Under the pieces are notes generated by a model that did no database searches, was not told where the DNA came from, and saw only the letters and a list, made by a program, of their open reading frames with translations. Made by a program: the position numbers and the translations under genes. Shown here one piece after another: positions 10,851-20,229 of a stretch of DNA of 64,000 nt (within the stretch, counting starts at the first letter, position 1; the number at the start of each line of letters is the position of its first letter). The stretch is taken from contig CAITZM010000076.1 of the NCBI GenBank assembly GCA_903896925.1, positions 28,231 through 92,230 on the forward strand. Reading direction: 5' to 3'. The stretch comes from an uncultured Lentisphaerota bacterium (GTDB lineage: Bacteria > Verrucomicrobiota > Kiritimatiellia > CAIQIC01).

Positions 10851-11992
10851 GCTTCTTCCGCTTCCCGCGCCGGCTGCTGCGCCTCGACTGGACGCTGGTG
10901 CTCGCCATGCTCGCGCTGTTCATCGGCGGCCTCTGCTTCATCTACAGCGCCTCCTACCGCGCCGCGGAACTGCCGGTGAGCAACCCGCTCGCCCAAAAGC
11001 AGCTCCGCTTCGGCCTCATCGGCCTCGCCGCGTTCCTGGCGATGGCGCTGCTCGACTACCGCCGCCTGCGCGACCTGGCGTGGCCGCTCTACCTGCTCGG
11101 CGTCCTCGGCCTCGCGCTCGTGCTGGTGCCGGGCATCGGCAAGAAGATGTACGGCGCCGTCCGCTGGATTTCGCTCGCCGGCATGCAGGTGCAGCCCTCG
11201 GAGCTGGCGAAGCTCGCCACGATCCTCGTGCTCGCGCGCTTCCTGAGCAATCCGGGCCGCGACCCGGCGCACTTCAGCTATCTCGCGCTGGCGTTCGTCA
11301 TCGTGCTGCCGCCGGTCCTGCTGATCCTCAAGGAGCCGGACCTGAGCACGGCCAGCACCCTGCTGGGGGTCACGCTCATCATGCTCTTCGCCGCCGGCGT
11401 GCCGCTGCGCACCTTCGTCATCCTGCTGTGCGGGGGCGGGCTCGTCATCGGCGCGCTGTTCGCGCTGCTGTTCCTGAAGCCCGACTGGGTGCCGCACCTC
11501 GGCTACGTCAAGGAGCGCATCATCGTCTTCTTCGACCCCGGGCGCGACCCGCTCAAGACCGGCTGGAACGCGATCCAGTCCGCGCTCGCCGTCGGCTCCG
11601 GCGGCCTGTGGGGCAAGGGCTACCTGCAGGGCACGCAGGACGTGCTCGGCTACCTGCCGCGCACGGTCTCCGCGAACGATTTCATCTTCCCGGTGATCGC
11701 CGAGGAGGTCGGGTTCGTCGGTTCGTCGGTGCTGCTTTCGCTGTATGCCGTGGTGCTGTTTGCGGGGGTCCGCGCAGCCGCCGTGGCGCAAGATAAAATG
11801 GGGAGACTGTTGGCGGCGGGCCTGACCGGCCTGGTGTTCTGCCATGTCTTTGTGAACATCGCCATGACCATCGGCCTGTTGCCGATCATGGGGATCCCGC
11901 TGCCGTTGGTGAGTTACGGCGGCACGTTCGTTGTGGGCGCAATGGCCGCGCTGGGCCTGGTGCAAAGCGTGTACGTGCGCCGTCGTTTGTAA
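10847..11992 (+). CDS. rodA: Rod shape-determining glycosyltransferase RodA
   Basis: A 381-residue polytopic SEDS protein. Family blocks are visible: GAVRWISLAGMQVQPSELAK around residue 105, ILKEPDLSTA (the acidic residue of SEDS enzymes) near 165, and the C-terminal MGIPLPLVSYGGT. RodA polymerises lipid II into glycan strands together with PBP2. Its start overlaps the mrdA stop. Only 15 bases separate its end from the rng start, so rng may be read on the same transcript. Confidence 0.96.
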   Translation: MSFFRFPRRLLRLDWTLVLAMLALFIGGLCFIYSASYRAAELPVSNPLAQKQLRFGLIGLAAFLAMALLDYRRLRDLAWPLYLLGVLGLALVLVPGIGKKMYGAVRWISLAGMQVQPSELAKLATILVLARFLSNPGRDPAHFSYLALAFVIVLPPVLLILKEPDLSTASTLLGVTLIMLFAAGVPLRTFVILLCGGGLVIGALFALLFLKPDWVPHLGYVKERIIVFFDPGRDPLKTGWNAIQSALAVGSGGLWGKGYLQGTQDVLGYLPRTVSANDFIFPVIAEEVGFVGSSVLLSLYAVVLFAGVRAAAVAQDKMGRLLAAGLTGLVFCHVFVNIAMTIGLLPIMGIPLPLVSYGGTFVVGAMAALGLVQSVYVRRRL

Positions 11993-12007
11993 CGTCAAAG
12001 GAAAGGA

Positions 12008-13612
12008 ATGAACATGATCAAATCATTGCTCGCCATGCTGGGCTTCGGCCACAAGGTGAAGAAGGAGATCGTCGTAAACGCGGAAAGCCTCGAGGTCCGC
12101 GTCGCGGTGCTGGAAGAGGGCAACCTGGAAGAGTTTTTCATCGAGCGCGAGAGCGAGGACCGGGTCGTCGGCAGCATCTTCAAGGGCCGCGTGCAGAACC
12201 TGGAGGACGGGCTGCAGGCCGCGTTCATCGACATCGGGCAGAAGAAGAACGCGTTCGTCCATTTCTGGGACATGATCCCGGAGGACTCCACGCGCCTGGA
12301 GGCCGAAGAGGGCGTCCAGAACGTCCGGCCGCAGAACGCGCGCAAGCTGACCGCCGCCGAGATCGCCAAGCGCTACCCGATCGGCTCGGAGATCGTCGTG
12401 CAGGTCACCAAGGGCGCCATCGGCACCAAGGGCCCGCGCGTCACCGCCAGCCTGAGCATCCCGGGCCGCTACCTGGTGATGATGCCCGGCTGCAGCCTCA
12501 AGGGCGTGTCGCGCAAGATCGAGGACGACAAGGAGCGCGCGCGCCTCAAGTCGATCCTCGCGCGCCTGCCGGTCCCACCGGGCATCGGCATCATCGTGCG
12601 CACCGCCGGCGCCGGCGCCCGCAAGGTCAGCTTCGTCCGCGACCTGCGCGGCCTGCTCGACATCTGGAAGCAGATCGACACCGGCCTGCGCGAGAAGCCC
12701 GCCCCCACCCGCCTCTACCAGGAGCCCGACCTCGTCGAGCGCACCATCCGCGACGCGCTGACCGAGGACATCGACCGCGTGGTCATCGACAACAAGGAGG
12801 TGTTCGAGCAGCTCCGCGACAACGTCGGCCGCATCTCGCGCCGGTCCAAGGGCCGCATCAAGCTCTACGAGGGCGAGGCGCCGATCTTCGAGCACTTCGG
12901 GGTCGAGCGGCAGCTCGAAAACTGCTTCCGCCGCAAGGTCTGGCTCAAGTCCGGCGGCTACCTCGTCTTCGATGAGACCGAGGCGCTGGTCGCCATCGAC
13001 ATCAACACCGGCCGGCACAAGGGCGGCCAGTCGCAGGAGGAGTCCATCCTGCAGGTCAACCTCGAGTCCGCGGTCGAGATCGCGCGCCAGCTCCGCCTGC
13101 GCAACGTCGGCGGGCTGGTCGTCATCGACTTCATCGACATGAAGCAGAAGCGCAACCAGCAGCAGGTCTACCGCGCGCTGCGCGACGCGCTCAAGCACGA
13201 CCGCGCCCGTACCAACGTGCTGCCGATCTCGCAGCTCGGCCTCGTCGAGATGACGCGCCAGCGCGTCGAGGAGAGCATCCGGTCCAGCACCTACACCGAC
13301 TGCCCCTACTGCCGCGGCCGCGGCAAGGTGAAGAACCTGCTCAGCATGAGCGTCGCCATCCAGCGGCAGATCGCCGCGCAGATGCGCCGCCGGCACGAGA
13401 AGGACTTCGCCCTCAAGATCACCGTCCATCCCGCCGTGCTCGAGCGCCTGCGCAAGGAGGACGAGCAGGTGCTCGTCGAGATGATGCAGAAGTACGGCAG
13501 CCGCCTGAGTTTTGCGGCCGACCCGCAGCAGCACGTCGAGGACTTCAAGATCGCCCACGCCGGCACCGGGGAGGAGCTCTTCACGACGGTGGAGCGCCTC
13601 GCCGGCAACTGA
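12008..13612 (+). CDS. rng: Ribonuclease G/E family protein
   Basis: 534 residues. The N-terminus has the S1-type RNA-binding domain (GSIFKGRVQNLEDGLQAAFI, then DIGQKKNAFVHF). The catalytic magnesium ligands are in EALVAIDINTG (about residue 325) and VVIDFIDM (about 370); the zinc-link CPYCRGRGKV is near 430. Family members make endonucleolytic cuts in 5'-monophosphate RNA, processing rRNA and mRNA. At 534 residues it is the short RNase G-like form without the long RNase E scaffold. GGAAAGG precedes the ATG. The link of mre genes to rng is also seen in proteobacteria (mreBCD-rng). Confidence 0.93.
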   Translation: MNMIKSLLAMLGFGHKVKKEIVVNAESLEVRVAVLEEGNLEEFFIERESEDRVVGSIFKGRVQNLEDGLQAAFIDIGQKKNAFVHFWDMIPEDSTRLEAEEGVQNVRPQNARKLTAAEIAKRYPIGSEIVVQVTKGAIGTKGPRVTASLSIPGRYLVMMPGCSLKGVSRKIEDDKERARLKSILARLPVPPGIGIIVRTAGAGARKVSFVRDLRGLLDIWKQIDTGLREKPAPTRLYQEPDLVERTIRDALTEDIDRVVIDNKEVFEQLRDNVGRISRRSKGRIKLYEGEAPIFEHFGVERQLENCFRRKVWLKSGGYLVFDETEALVAIDINTGRHKGGQSQEESILQVNLESAVEIARQLRLRNVGGLVVIDFIDMKQKRNQQQVYRALRDALKHDRARTNVLPISQLGLVEMTRQRVEESIRSSTYTDCPYCRGRGKVKNLLSMSVAIQRQIAAQMRRRHEKDFALKITVHPAVLERLRKEDEQVLVEMMQKYGSRLSFAADPQQHVEDFKIAHAGTGEELFTTVERLAGN

Positions 13613-13763
13613 GCCGGCGGCCGCGCCCGGGGCGGCCCGCGGGGCGGGTCCGGGCGGGCGCGCCGCCGCCGGATTCGGCATGGACAAGGCGGGAGGGGCG
13701 GTTATACTGCCCCAAGTTTTTCGGGTGCGGGATCGGCTCGCGGGAGCCTCAAGGTCAACTGTC

Positions 13764-15758
13764 ATGACGCTGCGCATCATAGGTGAGTCGCCGCTGCGGC
13801 GGCCGGAAGCGAACGTGCCGCCGGTGCGGATCGGCACGGTCTTCCCCCGCGCGGGCGTGCTCGTCACGCTCCCGGGCATCCATGCTACGCAGCGTCTGGC
13901 CTATGTGCAGGACCTGAACGCGCGCCGGCTGCAGGCCGGACAGCCGCCGCTGACCGAGGAGGAAGAGGTCAACGAGTGGGCGCAGTCGGTGGACCTGATC
14001 ATCGAAGGCGATCGCATCCTCATCCGCCCCGATCCCGACAACATGCCGCTGGCCTTCGAGGCCGACGAGCTGCTGCAGGAACTCGTGTCGAAGCAGCGGA
14101 TCCGGTACCTGATGCTCAGCGACGTGCGCGTGCGCCAGGCGATCAAGGAGCGCGGCGAGTGCTGGCGCATCAACCCCCTGCCCCAGACCGCCGGCGAGAT
14201 GGCGGAGATGATCCAGCAGTCGCGCATGACGGTCGGCAGCGCGGTGGTCTATTTCTACAACCACATCACGGGCACCAAGCACCTGACGGTGCAGGAGTTC
14301 GACCGGCTCGGAACGCTGCCGGTGGAGGAGCTGGCGGCGGCGCTGCAGGAGATCCGCGACCTGCTGCCGCGGCACAACCGCCTGTACAGCCCGGAAGTGG
14401 ATTTCTTCTGCACCACGGACTTCCAGTTCGGCGCCTGCCCGGAGGGCGAGCTGGCGCAGTGCGACCCGGCCACGGTGCAGGCCTTCCATGCGGAGGTGCT
14501 CGCGCAGCTGCGCGCCGCCGTGCCGGCGGACCTCCAGCACGACGACCCGAACAACCTCGTCTGGCGCAACCAGATGTTCGCCGCGCTCGTCGGCAAGCGC
14601 GACCAGTCGCCGCCGGAAGAGATCCTGCTCGGCCTCAGCCCGGAATTCTTCATGCAGCTCGAATGGGTGCCGGGCGGCCGCATCCTGCACGGCGAGCTGA
14701 TCTTCGATTCGATCTTCGATGAGTTCGAGGTGCAGCCCAACGACCCCGAGCTGCGCGCCCTCTGCGACGAGCGCGCGAAGGGGTTTCTCTTCAACGTCCT
14801 CCGCGAGTTCACCGACATCGAGTACATCAACGTCGGCCGCGTGGTGACCTCGCTCTCGCGGCGCGACACCGTGTTCGCCGGCCGCCGCGGTGTCTTCATC
14901 GTCGAGATGAAGCGCGCCGGCGCCGCGCAGCCCATCGTGCGCATCCTGCGCATGCAGAAGTGGGGCATCTGGGAGCATCTCAACGAGAACAAGGACCTGT
15001 GCTGGTCCGTGATGGAGGCCGAGGATTACACCGAATACATCCTCGACCGCCGCCTCGGCTGCCGCCAGCTCGGCATGAACCTGCCGACCCAGATGACCAC
15101 GCGCAAGATCGTCGAGCGCTACCAGGGCTCGAACGCCCACTACTTCGGCCGCCTGATCTGGGCGACCTACTTCGAGCGCGACTATGTCCGCGGCGTGGCC
15201 TCCGACAAGATCCTGCCCTCGCGCTACCTCTCCCAGGAATACGGCCTGCGCCTCGCGCGCCTGCTCGGCCAGGCGGCGGCCTCGAACATCATCGTCGGGC
15301 GCATGTCGGTGGACACGCAGACCGTGCTGTTCGACGACGGCGACGAGATCATCGTCGAGAACAAGGACGGCCTGCCGGTGGAGCTCATCGTCGCCGACCA
15401 CACCGGCACGTTCACCGACTTCAAGACCGACCTGCTGCAGCTGGCGGCCGATTACGCCAAGCCCGTCAACCGCCGGCTGCTGCACCTGGCCAACCCGCGC
15501 GAGTTCGCCGAGATCTTCCTGCGCAGCTTTCTCGCGAAGTTCCAGGAGGTCCAGGACGAGTACCGCATGCGGCGGCGCGCGTTCCAGACGCTGTTCAAGC
15601 TGCTGCACCGCGACGAACCCGGCAGCTTCGGCTTCCGCTGGGAGCACGTGCTCGCGCGCCTCGACCGCACCGATGCCATCGCGCTGGCCGCCGCCATCCG
15701 CGCCCGGATCCAGCTGCCCCTGTCCAACCCCACCAACCCAACGGCGACGCCCCCATGA
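13764..15758 (+). CDS. Large protein of unknown function
   Basis: 664 residues from ATG 13764; no signal peptide or membrane helix. I do not recognise a domain. The first 90 residues include RIGTVFPRAGVLVTLPGI and EEEEVNEWAQSVDLIIEGDR. The centre has a Cys-containing stretch VDFFCTTDFQFGACPEGELA near residue 215. The C-terminal third (RYLSQEYGLRLARLLGQAAA, then VLFDDGDEIIVENKDG and VADHTGTFTDFKTD) looks like an ordered alpha/beta domain with several conserved-looking Asp residues; a distant kinase-like fold is possible but unproven. It lies 150 bases after rng and 55 before pgm, on the same strand. Codon use matches its neighbours. Confidence 0.75.
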   Translation: MTLRIIGESPLRRPEANVPPVRIGTVFPRAGVLVTLPGIHATQRLAYVQDLNARRLQAGQPPLTEEEEVNEWAQSVDLIIEGDRILIRPDPDNMPLAFEADELLQELVSKQRIRYLMLSDVRVRQAIKERGECWRINPLPQTAGEMAEMIQQSRMTVGSAVVYFYNHITGTKHLTVQEFDRLGTLPVEELAAALQEIRDLLPRHNRLYSPEVDFFCTTDFQFGACPEGELAQCDPATVQAFHAEVLAQLRAAVPADLQHDDPNNLVWRNQMFAALVGKRDQSPPEEILLGLSPEFFMQLEWVPGGRILHGELIFDSIFDEFEVQPNDPELRALCDERAKGFLFNVLREFTDIEYINVGRVVTSLSRRDTVFAGRRGVFIVEMKRAGAAQPIVRILRMQKWGIWEHLNENKDLCWSVMEAEDYTEYILDRRLGCRQLGMNLPTQMTTRKIVERYQGSNAHYFGRLIWATYFERDYVRGVASDKILPSRYLSQEYGLRLARLLGQAAASNIIVGRMSVDTQTVLFDDGDEIIVENKDGLPVELIVADHTGTFTDFKTDLLQLAADYAKPVNRRLLHLANPREFAEIFLRSFLAKFQEVQDEYRMRRRAFQTLFKLLHRDEPGSFGFRWEHVLARLDRTDAIALAAAIRARIQLPLSNPTNPTATPP

Positions 15759-15813
15759 GCGCGCACCCGGACGGCCGCAGCTTCAAGGCCGACGCTAAGC
15801 CTGTGACGAGAAT

Positions 15814-17454
15814 ATGAAAACTCATCCTTTGGCCGGGAAACCAGTGCCGCCGGAATTATTGATCGATGTGGCCAGGCTGGAGCGCGAGTACTACGAGCGC
15901 AAGCCGGACCTTCAGGACCCGACGCAGCTCGTCAGTTTTGGCACCAGCGGCCATCGCGGAACGTCGCTCAAGGGCACGTTCACCGAGGCGCATATCCTCA
16001 CCATCACCCAGGCGGTCTGCGACTACCGCCGCTCTCACGGGATCACAGGCCCGCTGTTCATGGCGAAGGACACCCATGCTCTTTCCGGCGTCGCCCAGCG
16101 CACCGCCTTGGAAGTCCTCGCGGCCAATGGCGTCGAAGTTTTCATCCAAGCCCATGACGGGTTCACGCCCACGCCGGCGCTTTCCTTCGCCATTCTGGAC
16201 TTTAACCGCGGCCGCAAAGATGGCTGGGCTGATGGCGTTATCATCACGCCCTCGCACAATCCGCCCGCGGACGGCGGCTTCAAATACAATCCGCCCAACG
16301 GCGGCCCCGCCGACACGGACGTGACCAACTGGATTCAAAAGCGCGCCAATCAACTCCTACAGCCTGAAAGCCACGGCCTGCAGCGGATACCGTACGAAAG
16401 CGCCCTCCGTGCCACCACCACCCACCTCCACGATTACGTCAGGCCCTACGTTGAAGCCTTGGGCTCCGTGCTCGACATGGAGGCGATCAAGGCTAAAGGT
16501 GTGAAAATTGGCGTTGATCCGCTGGGCGGCGCCTCGGTCCACTACTGGGAGCCCATCAAGGAACGCTATGGCCTGGATCTCACGGTGGTCAATCCGCGCG
16601 TGGACCCGACCTTCAGCTTCATGACGGTGGATCACGACGGCAAGGTCCGCATGGACTGCTCCAGCCCGTCCGCAATGGCCGGCCTGGTGCAGTTGAAGGA
16701 CCAGTTCGATGTGGCCTTCGGCTGCGACCCGGACTCCGACCGTCATGGCATTGTCGCGCCCGTCACGGGCCTGATGAATCCGAACCATTACCTCGCCGTG
16801 GCCATCCATTACCTGCTGCGGAGCCGCCTGCAATGGCCGGCCACCGCGCTGGTGGGCAAGACGGTGGTCAGCAGCAGCATGATTGACCGCGTCGTGGCTG
16901 ATTTGGGCCGCCGGCTGTGCGAAGTGCCGGTCGGTTTCAAGTACTTCGTCAGCGGCCTGGCCGATGGTTCGTTCTGTTTTGGCGGCGAGGAGAGCGCGGG
17001 GGCCTCTTTCCTGCGCCGTGATGGTTCCACGTGGGTCACGGAAAAAGATGGCCTGCTGCTCGGCCTGCTGGCGGCGGAGATCGTGGCGCACGTAGGTTCT
17101 CCCGCCGGTCAATTCAAAGCCTTGGCCGACAAACTGGGTACTCCGTTCTACACACGCATTGATACGCCCTGCACGCCGGAGCAGAAGTCGGGTTTTGGAA
17201 AGCTTACGCCCGCATCCGTGCTGGCCACGGAGCTGGCGGGCGAAACCATCACCGCGAAACTCGTCAAGGCGCCCGGCAACAACGCCTCGATCGGCGGGCT
17301 GAAGGTGGTCACAGCCAACGGTTGGTTTGCAGCCCGGCCGAGCGGGACGGAAAACCTTTACAAGCTCTATGCCGAGAGCTTTCTGAGCCAGGCCCATCTC
17401 GACGCTGTCGTCCAGGAAGCGCGTCAAATCGCCGACCATTCACTCAAGGGTTGA
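15814..17454 (+). CDS. pgm: Alpha-D-glucose phosphate phosphoglucomutase
   Basis: 546 residues, the usual length of the bacterial Pgm group. [15 protein letters not shown] lies at the N-terminus; the phosphoserine loop [20 protein letters not shown] near residue 150; the metal loop [10 protein letters not shown] near 305; sugar-binding [10 protein letters not shown] near 390; the phosphate loop [15 protein letters not shown] near 510. It interconverts glucose-1-phosphate and glucose-6-phosphate, feeding GalU (36738-37616) for UDP-glucose and glycogen metabolism. It converges with a second phosphohexomutase gene. All active-site loops are intact. Confidence 0.95.
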   Translation: MKTHPLAGKPVPPELLIDVARLEREYYERKPDLQDPTQLVSFGTSGHRGTSLKGTFTEAHILTITQAVCDYRRSHGITGPLFMAKDTHALSGVAQRTALEVLAANGVEVFIQAHDGFTPTPALSFAILDFNRGRKDGWADGVIITPSHNPPADGGFKYNPPNGGPADTDVTNWIQKRANQLLQPESHGLQRIPYESALRATTTHLHDYVRPYVEALGSVLDMEAIKAKGVKIGVDPLGGASVHYWEPIKERYGLDLTVVNPRVDPTFSFMTVDHDGKVRMDCSSPSAMAGLVQLKDQFDVAFGCDPDSDRHGIVAPVTGLMNPNHYLAVAIHYLLRSRLQWPATALVGKTVVSSSMIDRVVADLGRRLCEVPVGFKYFVSGLADGSFCFGGEESAGASFLRRDGSTWVTEKDGLLLGLLAAEIVAHVGSPAGQFKALADKLGTPFYTRIDTPCTPEQKSGFGKLTPASVLATELAGETITAKLVKAPGNNASIGGLKVVTANGWFAARPSGTENLYKLYAESFLSQAHLDAVVQEARQIADHSLKG

Positions 17455-17585
17455 GGGCTGGGGTGAGACGGTAACCGGTGTTTACCGGGACCAGGTTCCT
17501 GATGGACCCCGCTCATGGCCACCTCTTAAAAAAAGCACCCGCAAGATCGGAACCTGCGCTGGTGGCCTTGATCCCCGATTCCAGG

Positions 17586-19313
17586 TCAGTCCGAGATTTC
17601 CCGCTCCAAGCGGCGCAGGACGCCGTCGGGCTCGGCAATGCCGAGGCTGGCGATCGCATCGGCCCGGGCTTGCGTGTCGGCCAAGGCGTAGATCCGCAGT
17701 TCGTCGGCATTCCCTGACGGGCGGATGTGCGCCACGTCATCGTTGCTGAAGTAAATGCGGACGCCATCGGTGTAGTCGATCCGCGTGATGCTTCCAAAGC
17801 CGAGCGCCGGCGTGAAGTAGGCCGCCAACGAGGCACGCAGCTGTTCCGCCCACTGCACCTGCGCTGCGGACGCCGGCAGTCCGCGGCGCTCCGCGTCCAG
17901 CAACGCGGGCTGGCCGCCACCGAAAACCACCTGCCGGATCACAGCGTCCGCAGGTGTGAAACGTCTGACAATCTGGTTTCCCTTTACGTTCGAGATGTTC
18001 CGCAGCAGGGCGGAACGGCCGAAGCGCTTGGGCAGGCGGTCGAACAGCGCCCCCATCGGGAGCCCTGTCTTGCGCATGCTGAACAGGATACCGAGGATGG
18101 GCAGCAACGCGTCGCGCGTCGGCAGGGCTTTCAAGACATGGCCGGCGACTGCGATGTCGGAGCCCAGGAAGAAGCCGCCGTTGACTTCCCACCCGCAGAC
18201 GGCGCGCCGCCCCTGCTTCCGGGCCGCCTCCATGCCGGCGATGACAGACGGCGATCCGATCCGCGTTTTCGGCTCGACCATGTCCTTGAGTTGCCCGCGA
18301 TTCAAGGCATCATTGCAGCTGATCGGCACCACGACAGCATCCGCGCCCAGGTATTCGGCCACCACCATGCCGACCAGATCCCCGGTGAAGAACCTGACCC
18401 GTCCGTGTTCGACGGCGAGGAGCAGGGGCCGGTCGCTGTCGCCATCGGTGGAGACCACGGCGTCGAGCTCCCCGGCTTCCGTGACCAGCGCCTGGATGGC
18501 GGCCAGGCGTTCGGCGTCGATGTTCTCCGTATCGATGGGCACAAAGGTGTCGCTGCGCCCGGCCGTGATGACCGTGGCGCCGAGTGACCGGAGGACGTCC
18601 ACCAGCAGATCGCGTCCCACCGCCGAGTGCTGGTACACAAGCACCCGCAGACCTTGCAGGGACTGTCCGGCAAAGAACGCGGTATAGCGTCTGGCATAGT
18701 GCTCCCGGCCGGCGTCGGACGCGGGCAAAAGTTCCTGATGCCCGGCCTTGAACAGGCCCTGCCCGTTGAAGAGGGATTCCGCCAGAGGCTGGTCGTAAAT
18801 CCGCTGGCGGACCTGCTCCACGCGCGCGTTGATCGGGGCTTCATCCCTCTTGAGCAACTCGCTTTTCGCCGTGTAGGTCTTGTAGCCGTTTCGATTGAAG
18901 GGGATGTGGCTGCCGGTGATCATCATGCAGCCCCGGCCATGCTCGAGCGCGTAGGAGGCCAAGGCCGGCGTGGGAATAGGGCCGAGGTTCACCGGCCGCA
19001 GGCCCGCATCGCGGATGGCGCGTTCGATGGCTTGGGCCAGCTCGCCGCGCCTGGGTGGTGCATCCACGAAGCGGGTCGAACTGGGCCGCAGGTCACAGGC
19101 GAAATAGAACTCGTCGCCGCGGCGGATGCCGCCGTCTTCCACGGAAAGGGTTTGCAGGTATTCAAGTTCTGCGGTGGCGTTGATGTAGAACTCCAGCTGG
19201 GTCAGATGGATGATTTCTCCGCGCCGCCCGCTGGTGCCGAATTTCAGCACTTGGGGTTCGTAGTCCAGATGAGCCCTGAGGGACGCCTGTTTATCCGTGT
19301 GTTCGATAGCCAT
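17586..19313 (-). CDS. Phosphomannomutase/phosphoglucomutase family protein
   Basis: About 575 residues of the alpha-D-phosphohexomutase superfamily. FGTSGRRGEIIHLTQ lies at the N-terminus, the catalytic serine loop is MITGSHIPFNRNGYKTY, the metal loop STDGDSDRPLL, the sugar loop GWEVNGGFFLGS (Glu-x-Asn in place of the GEESG of Pgm), and the phosphate loop HIRPSGNADELRIYA. The sugar loop differs from the Pgm encoded opposite, so a different substrate (mannose-phosphate or another hexose-phosphate) is likely. ATG 19313 is preferred; a GTG at 19331 is also possible and neither has a good ribosome site. Confidence 0.88.
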   Translation of the reverse strand: MAIEHTDKQASLRAHLDYEPQVLKFGTSGRRGEIIHLTQLEFYINATAELEYLQTLSVEDGGIRRGDEFYFACDLRPSSTRFVDAPPRRGELAQAIERAIRDAGLRPVNLGPIPTPALASYALEHGRGCMMITGSHIPFNRNGYKTYTAKSELLKRDEAPINARVEQVRQRIYDQPLAESLFNGQGLFKAGHQELLPASDAGREHYARRYTAFFAGQSLQGLRVLVYQHSAVGRDLLVDVLRSLGATVITAGRSDTFVPIDTENIDAERLAAIQALVTEAGELDAVVSTDGDSDRPLLLAVEHGRVRFFTGDLVGMVVAEYLGADAVVVPISCNDALNRGQLKDMVEPKTRIGSPSVIAGMEAARKQGRRAVCGWEVNGGFFLGSDIAVAGHVLKALPTRDALLPILGILFSMRKTGLPMGALFDRLPKRFGRSALLRNISNVKGNQIVRRFTPADAVIRQVVFGGGQPALLDAERRGLPASAAQVQWAEQLRASLAAYFTPALGFGSITRIDYTDGVRIYFSNDDVAHIRPSGNADELRIYALADTQARADAIASLGIAEPDGVLRRLEREISD

Positions 19314-19381
19314 GTCGCGACGGTAGGACACAAGCGCATTGGCGTCAAGCCGAACCGCTGGTGCTCGGAAAAGTTGGTTTC

Positions 19382-19405
19382 GCCGGGTCGGGCACCCGGC
19401 TTACA
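19382..19405. repeat. Short GC hairpin
   Basis: GCCGGGT and ACCCGGC pair around a short loop and are followed by TTAC, so the minus strand reads GTAAGCCGGGT. It resembles the GTAGCC hairpins at 2845-2916 with one extra A. Confidence 0.4.
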
Positions 19406-19473
19406 ACGGGAAGCGCGTCAGTAGTTGAGGGGATGTTGCAGGCCGCGTGAGCGCACGCGGCGCCGGGCGCGCG

Positions 19474-19884
19474 TCAGCGTGGCATGACCAGGTTGGCGCT
19501 ACCGGGCATATTGGTCTGCGCCGTCGCTTTGCCCCCGATGGGCACGAGGCGGACATTGCCCGTGGTGCGGTCATAACCATACCGCGCACCCAGCGGCGCC
19601 ACCGGCATGTCGGGCAGCAGCCCGCGCTCCACGAGTTCACCCAGTTCGCCCGGCAGCCGGCCCACGCGCAGCTGATAGGCGCTGATGGCCTTCTGCACTT
19701 CCTCAAGGCCATTGCGCTCCTGCTGCTTGAGGCGCACCCGCTGGAGCATCGCGCGATAATCTTTGGGCCCGGCCGGGGCGTTGGTGGAGGCGGAAGGTGC
19801 ATTGGTCTGCGCCGCGAAAACGGCGGGGCCGCCCGCAAGCGCAAGCAGCGACACCAAGGACAGGAGCGGCTTCATTCGTGTCAT
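19474..19884 (-). CDS. Small secreted protein with GspG-like C-terminal region
   Basis: About 136 residues. MTRMKPLLSLVSLLALAGGP and the following AVFAAQ form a Sec signal peptide with an Ala-x-Ala-like cleavage site. A low-complexity linker with two TNAP repeats follows, then a helix (LKQQERNGLEEVQKAISAYQ) and RVGRLPGELGELVERGLLPD, which resembles the spine-to-beta transition of type II secretion GspG proteins (the YP/LP and GLLP blocks). It lacks the prepilin helix, so it is probably a soluble periplasmic relative. No functional partner is adjacent; tRNA-Lys lies upstream on the other strand. Confidence 0.6.
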   Translation of the reverse strand: MTRMKPLLSLVSLLALAGGPAVFAAQTNAPSASTNAPAGPKDYRAMLQRVRLKQQERNGLEEVQKAISAYQLRVGRLPGELGELVERGLLPDMPVAPLGARYGYDRTTGNVRLVPIGGKATAQTNMPGSANLVMPR

Positions 19885-20025
19885 AAGCACCACAAGTGGG
19901 CGGCATTTTATCGCGAAGCGGGGCCTTGTCGAGCATCGAGTGGATGGCCGGCGTGTTGCGGACGTTGACTTCCCCCGCCAACTGCTTTACCCTCCGCGCC
20001 CGTCGGCCCAGCAGGGCCGGGTTGT

Positions 20026-20101
20026 GGGCCAGTAGCTCAGTTGGTAGAGCACGAGCCTTTTAAGCTTGTGGTCCCGGGTTCGAGTCCCGGCTGGCTCACC
20101 A
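20026..20101 (+). tRNA. tRNA-Lys (UUU)
   Basis: A complete 76-base cloverleaf. The acceptor stem GGGCCAG pairs with CTGGCTC (one G-T wobble). The D-arm AGCTCAGTTGGTAGAGC, anticodon stem CGAGC/GCTTG with loop CTTTTAA giving anticodon TTT, a five-base variable loop, and T-arm CCGGG-TTCGAGT-CCCGG are all present. CCA is encoded. An AT-richer block with unusual genes starts immediately downstream. Confidence 0.97.
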
Positions 20102-20184
20102 TTCGAAATCCCTATAAAACACAATAGAATAAGGGCTTTTATCGCTTTTCGCCTGAAAGGGCGATGTAGCCAGTGAATGCCCAC

Positions 20185-20220
20185 TTGTTGCCAAATAAGA
20201 CATTCTTTTGGCAACAATTT
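20185..20220 (+). terminator. 11-bp hairpin with short T run
   Basis: TTGTTGCCAAA (20185-20195) and TTTGGCAACAA (20207-20217) form a perfect stem with an 11-base loop, followed by TTT. It lies between tRNA-Lys and the end of the convergent repeat-protein gene and may terminate either, although the T run is short. Confidence 0.45.
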
Positions 20221-20229
20221 GTCAACGGG

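Noticed and set aside
12023..13879. Minus-strand open frame of about 618 codons opposite rng
   Set aside because: It mirrors rng codon by codon and has low-complexity Ala/Asp/Leu composition without motifs.
13755..15647. Minus-strand open frame of about 630 codons opposite the unknown 664-residue gene
   Set aside because: The plus frame has a more balanced protein composition and fits the operon direction; the minus frame is Arg/Val/His-rich low complexity.
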